Below are positions 5,858 to 7,129 of a stretch of DNA of 7,129 nt, one piece after another. The stretch covers positions 1 through 7,129 of the forward strand of contig DYRE01000108.1 of assembly GCA_020718965.1 (NCBI GenBank). Direction: 5' to 3'. This stretch comes from Desulfomonile tiedjei (GTDB taxonomy: Bacteria; Desulfobacterota; Desulfomonilia; Desulfomonilales; Desulfomonilaceae). How positions within the stretch are numbered: the stretch's first letter is position 1; each line of letters opens with the position of its first letter. Made by a program: the position numbers and the translations under genes. The notes under the pieces are model-generated. The model did no database searches, was not told the DNA's origin, and worked only from the letters and a program-made list of their open reading frames with translations.

Positions 5858-6769
5858 ATGAACTACAAATTCTTAAGATCTATACTTGTAGTCCCGGTAA
5901 ATGTGCCGAAGTTCGTTGAAAGGGCCTCCTCAAGAAATGCCGATGCAATAGTTCTGGACCTTGAAGATTCAGTGCCTCTTGACCAGAAGATTGTTGCAAG
6001 GGGAATGCTAGAAGATGCAATGGCTATGTGTGGTAGGGGGGCCGCCACTTTAATGGTTAGGGTAAACAACGAGCCTGAATTGCTGGAGGCGGACATCGAA
6101 ACCGCAGTGAGCCACAGGTTGGATGCGCTCTTCATCCCCAAGGTGGAGTCACCGGAACAGCTTGTGAAAATTGATCATCTGACAACGGAAATTGAAGCGT
6201 CTAAGGGTCTGGAAATTCGCAAGATCAGATTTTCCTTGCATATAGAGAGTCCACTGGGTTTGTTAAATATGGTCGAGATAGCACGATCCACGGCTCGAAT
6301 CGAGTCAATGAGTATAGGTGTCGACGACTATTGCGCAGCCATGGGGGTGAGCTTGACCCCGGACGCATCAGTTCTGTTTGGACCCATGTCACAACTAGTA
6401 ATTACAGCCAAGGCTTTCGGGATAATTCCCATAGGAGTGATGGGCAGTGTAGCCGAATTCCGGGATCTCAAGATTTTTGAGGAGGCTGCCCAAAAGGCAC
6501 GGAACCTGGGGTCCGAAGGGTCAATATGTGTTCATCCTGATCAGGTAAGCGTTCTGAATAGAGTATTTTCTCCCTCTGAAGAATCGGCGCTGCATTCAAA
6601 AAGAATAATTGCCGCATTTGAGGAAGCGGTTAAGAGAGGTAGAGCGTCTACCAGCCTTGACGGTCGCATGGTTGACACTCCAATATATAAACAGGCTCTC
6701 GCCGCAATTGAAAAGTTTGAAGCCATCGAAAAGTTCGATGATCGAAAGCGGGAACAGGCTATCATCTAG
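5858..6769 (+). CDS. CitE-like HpcH/HpaI-family C-C lyase (citrate lyase beta / malyl-CoA lyase superfamily)
   Basis: A 303-residue TIM-barrel enzyme of the family that cleaves or forms 3-hydroxy(3-methyl)acyl-CoA thioesters such as citryl-CoA or malyl-CoA, using Mg2+. Family marks, in order: R7 in the opening RSILVVPVN strand, LDLEDSVP (33-40), the substrate-contact R68 in MVRVNN, the PKVES strand (94-98), E130 in HIESPLGLLN (metal ligand), the GVDDY segment (154-158, metal-ligand Asp) and SICVHPDQV (222-230). Two motifs deviate: most relatives have Glu-Asp in the GxEDY segment where D156-D157 occurs here, and Gly-Lys before the xxIHP strand where G221-S222 occurs here. The C-terminus carries a tandem AIEKF repeat. 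The start is supported by AAGGGGA at 5844-5850, 7 nt upstream. No citrate lyase alpha, gamma or citX genes are visible, so true citrate lyase is unlikely. The adjacent cyclohydrolase gene points to one-carbon metabolism. The superfamily is secure; the substrate is unknown. Confidence 0.9.
   Translation: MNYKFLRSILVVPVNVPKFVERASSRNADAIVLDLEDSVPLDQKIVARGMLEDAMAMCGRGAATLMVRVNNEPELLEADIETAVSHRLDALFIPKVESPEQLVKIDHLTTEIEASKGLEIRKIRFSLHIESPLGLLNMVEIARSTARIESMSIGVDDYCAAMGVSLTPDASVLFGPMSQLVITAKAFGIIPIGVMGSVAEFRDLKIFEEAAQKARNLGSEGSICVHPDQVSVLNRVFSPSEESALHSKRIIAAFEEAVKRGRASTSLDGRMVDTPIYKQALAAIEKFEAIEKFDDRKREQAII
6704..6739 (+). repeat. 18-nt imperfect tandem repeat within the CitE-like gene
   Basis: Two copies encode AIEKFE and AIEKFD (residues 283-294). 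The differences fall at third codon positions, consistent with an old duplication kept under protein-level selection or with a helical heptad-like tail. It lies outside the catalytic barrel. Confidence 0.6.
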
Positions 6770-6784
6770 AAAGGTCGGTAACCT

Positions 6785-7129
6785 ATGACACTGGATGAAT
6801 CCACATTTCTGAGTGAACTGAGGGAACCAAAGCCCGACCCGGGTGGTGGCTCAGCGGCAGCGTTTGCCTCCATCGTAGCGCTTGCACTGATTGAAAAGAT
6901 TTGCCTGCTTGAGCTACTGAGGGCCGAGCAAGCCCTTAGCCAAGACCTTGAAGGACAGCTCCGAGAAATAGTCGCTCTTGGTGAAACCTTCAGGGAGCTT
7001 GCAGCTAAAGACGTCGCAGCCTATGATAATCTTTCTTCCGAAATAAAAACTGGAAAACATTGGCCGGAAAATAGGAGGGCGGTTTTGGAATCAATAGACT
7101 GTCCGCGGGACATGATCTTGAGCGCAACA
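6785..7129 (+). CDS. fchA: Methenyltetrahydrofolate cyclohydrolase / formiminotetrahydrofolate cyclodeaminase domain protein, 3' end cut by window
   Basis: The first 115 residues of an FTCD_C-fold protein. Stand-alone members (FchA, about 200 residues) interconvert 5,10-methenyl- and 10-formyl-tetrahydrofolate; related cyclodeaminases release ammonia from formimino-tetrahydrofolate. The glycine-rich folate-binding loop DPGGGSAAAFAS is at 18-29, directly after the typical FLSEL opening (8-12). An amphipathic helix follows and leads to KDVAAYDNL (75-83), the family's conserved Asp-x-x-Ala-Tyr/Phe segment. The start is the ATG at 6785, with AAAGG at 6770-6774 about 10 nt upstream and only 15 nt after the preceding stop, so it is co-transcribed with the CitE-like gene. 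There is no formiminotransferase domain in front, which favours the stand-alone FchA type over the bifunctional enzyme. Cyclohydrolase versus cyclodeaminase activity cannot be settled from this fragment. Confidence 0.85.
   Translation, partial: MTLDESTFLSELREPKPDPGGGSAAAFASIVALALIEKICLLELLRAEQALSQDLEGQLREIVALGETFRELAAKDVAAYDNLSSEIKTGKHWPENRRAVLESIDCPRDMILSAT

Noticed and set aside
5863..6765. Minus-strand frames of 92 and 74 codons inside the CitE-like gene
   Set aside because: Their Ser/Ala-rich composition is typical of the reverse complement of a real coding frame; no motifs.
1..7129. CRISPR array, transposon ends, tRNA or rRNA
   Set aside because: No spaced direct repeats, transposase-like frame, terminal inverted repeats or tRNA/rRNA-like conserved stretches were seen.

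Overview
The window looks like a chromosomal segment from a free-living Gram-negative bacterium. The lipobox lipoprotein, the GDP-mannose enzyme, the TrpB2-type tryptophan synthase and the small Cys-rich protein together suggest a Desulfobacterota (former Deltaproteobacteria) relative. That placement is inference from protein character, not a database match. No mobile elements, CRISPR arrays, rRNA or tRNA genes were seen. Gene-to-gene spacing is compact and codon use appears uniform by eye.

Layout. Positions 1-5527 hold five minus-strand genes, read from right to left: a 140-residue lipoprotein (5527-5105), metG for methionyl-tRNA synthetase (5017-3008, TTG start), a trpB2-type tryptophan synthase beta gene (start best placed at 2995, end 1616), a 93-residue four-cysteine protein of unknown function (1569-1288), and a GDP-mannose-forming mannose-1-phosphate guanylyltransferase (1038 to beyond position 1). 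The first four are close enough for one transcript: gaps are 87, about 12 and 46 nt. The guanylyltransferase lies 249 nt further on with its own strong ribosome binding site and may have its own promoter. A 330-nt divergent intergenic region (5528-5857) separates this block from a plus-strand pair: a CitE-like HpcH/HpaI-family C-C lyase (5858-6769) and, 15 nt later, the start of an FchA/FTCD_C-type methenyl-tetrahydrofolate cyclohydrolase (6785 to beyond 7129).

How the genes fit together. The minus-strand genes do not form one pathway. They mix translation (metG), indole-to-tryptophan synthesis (trpB2, with no trpA or other trp gene visible) and surface polysaccharide precursor supply (guanylyltransferase), plus two uncharacterised proteins. 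The plus-strand pair is more suggestive. A CitE/malyl-CoA-lyase-like enzyme next to a folate cyclohydrolase recalls the one-carbon (serine-cycle-like) gene neighbourhoods of methylotrophs, although the substrate here cannot be read from sequence. I found no clear evidence of a novel defence, mobile or regulatory system. The items most worth a second look are the CitE-like/FchA pair, the four-Cys protein and the stand-alone trpB2 coupled to metG.
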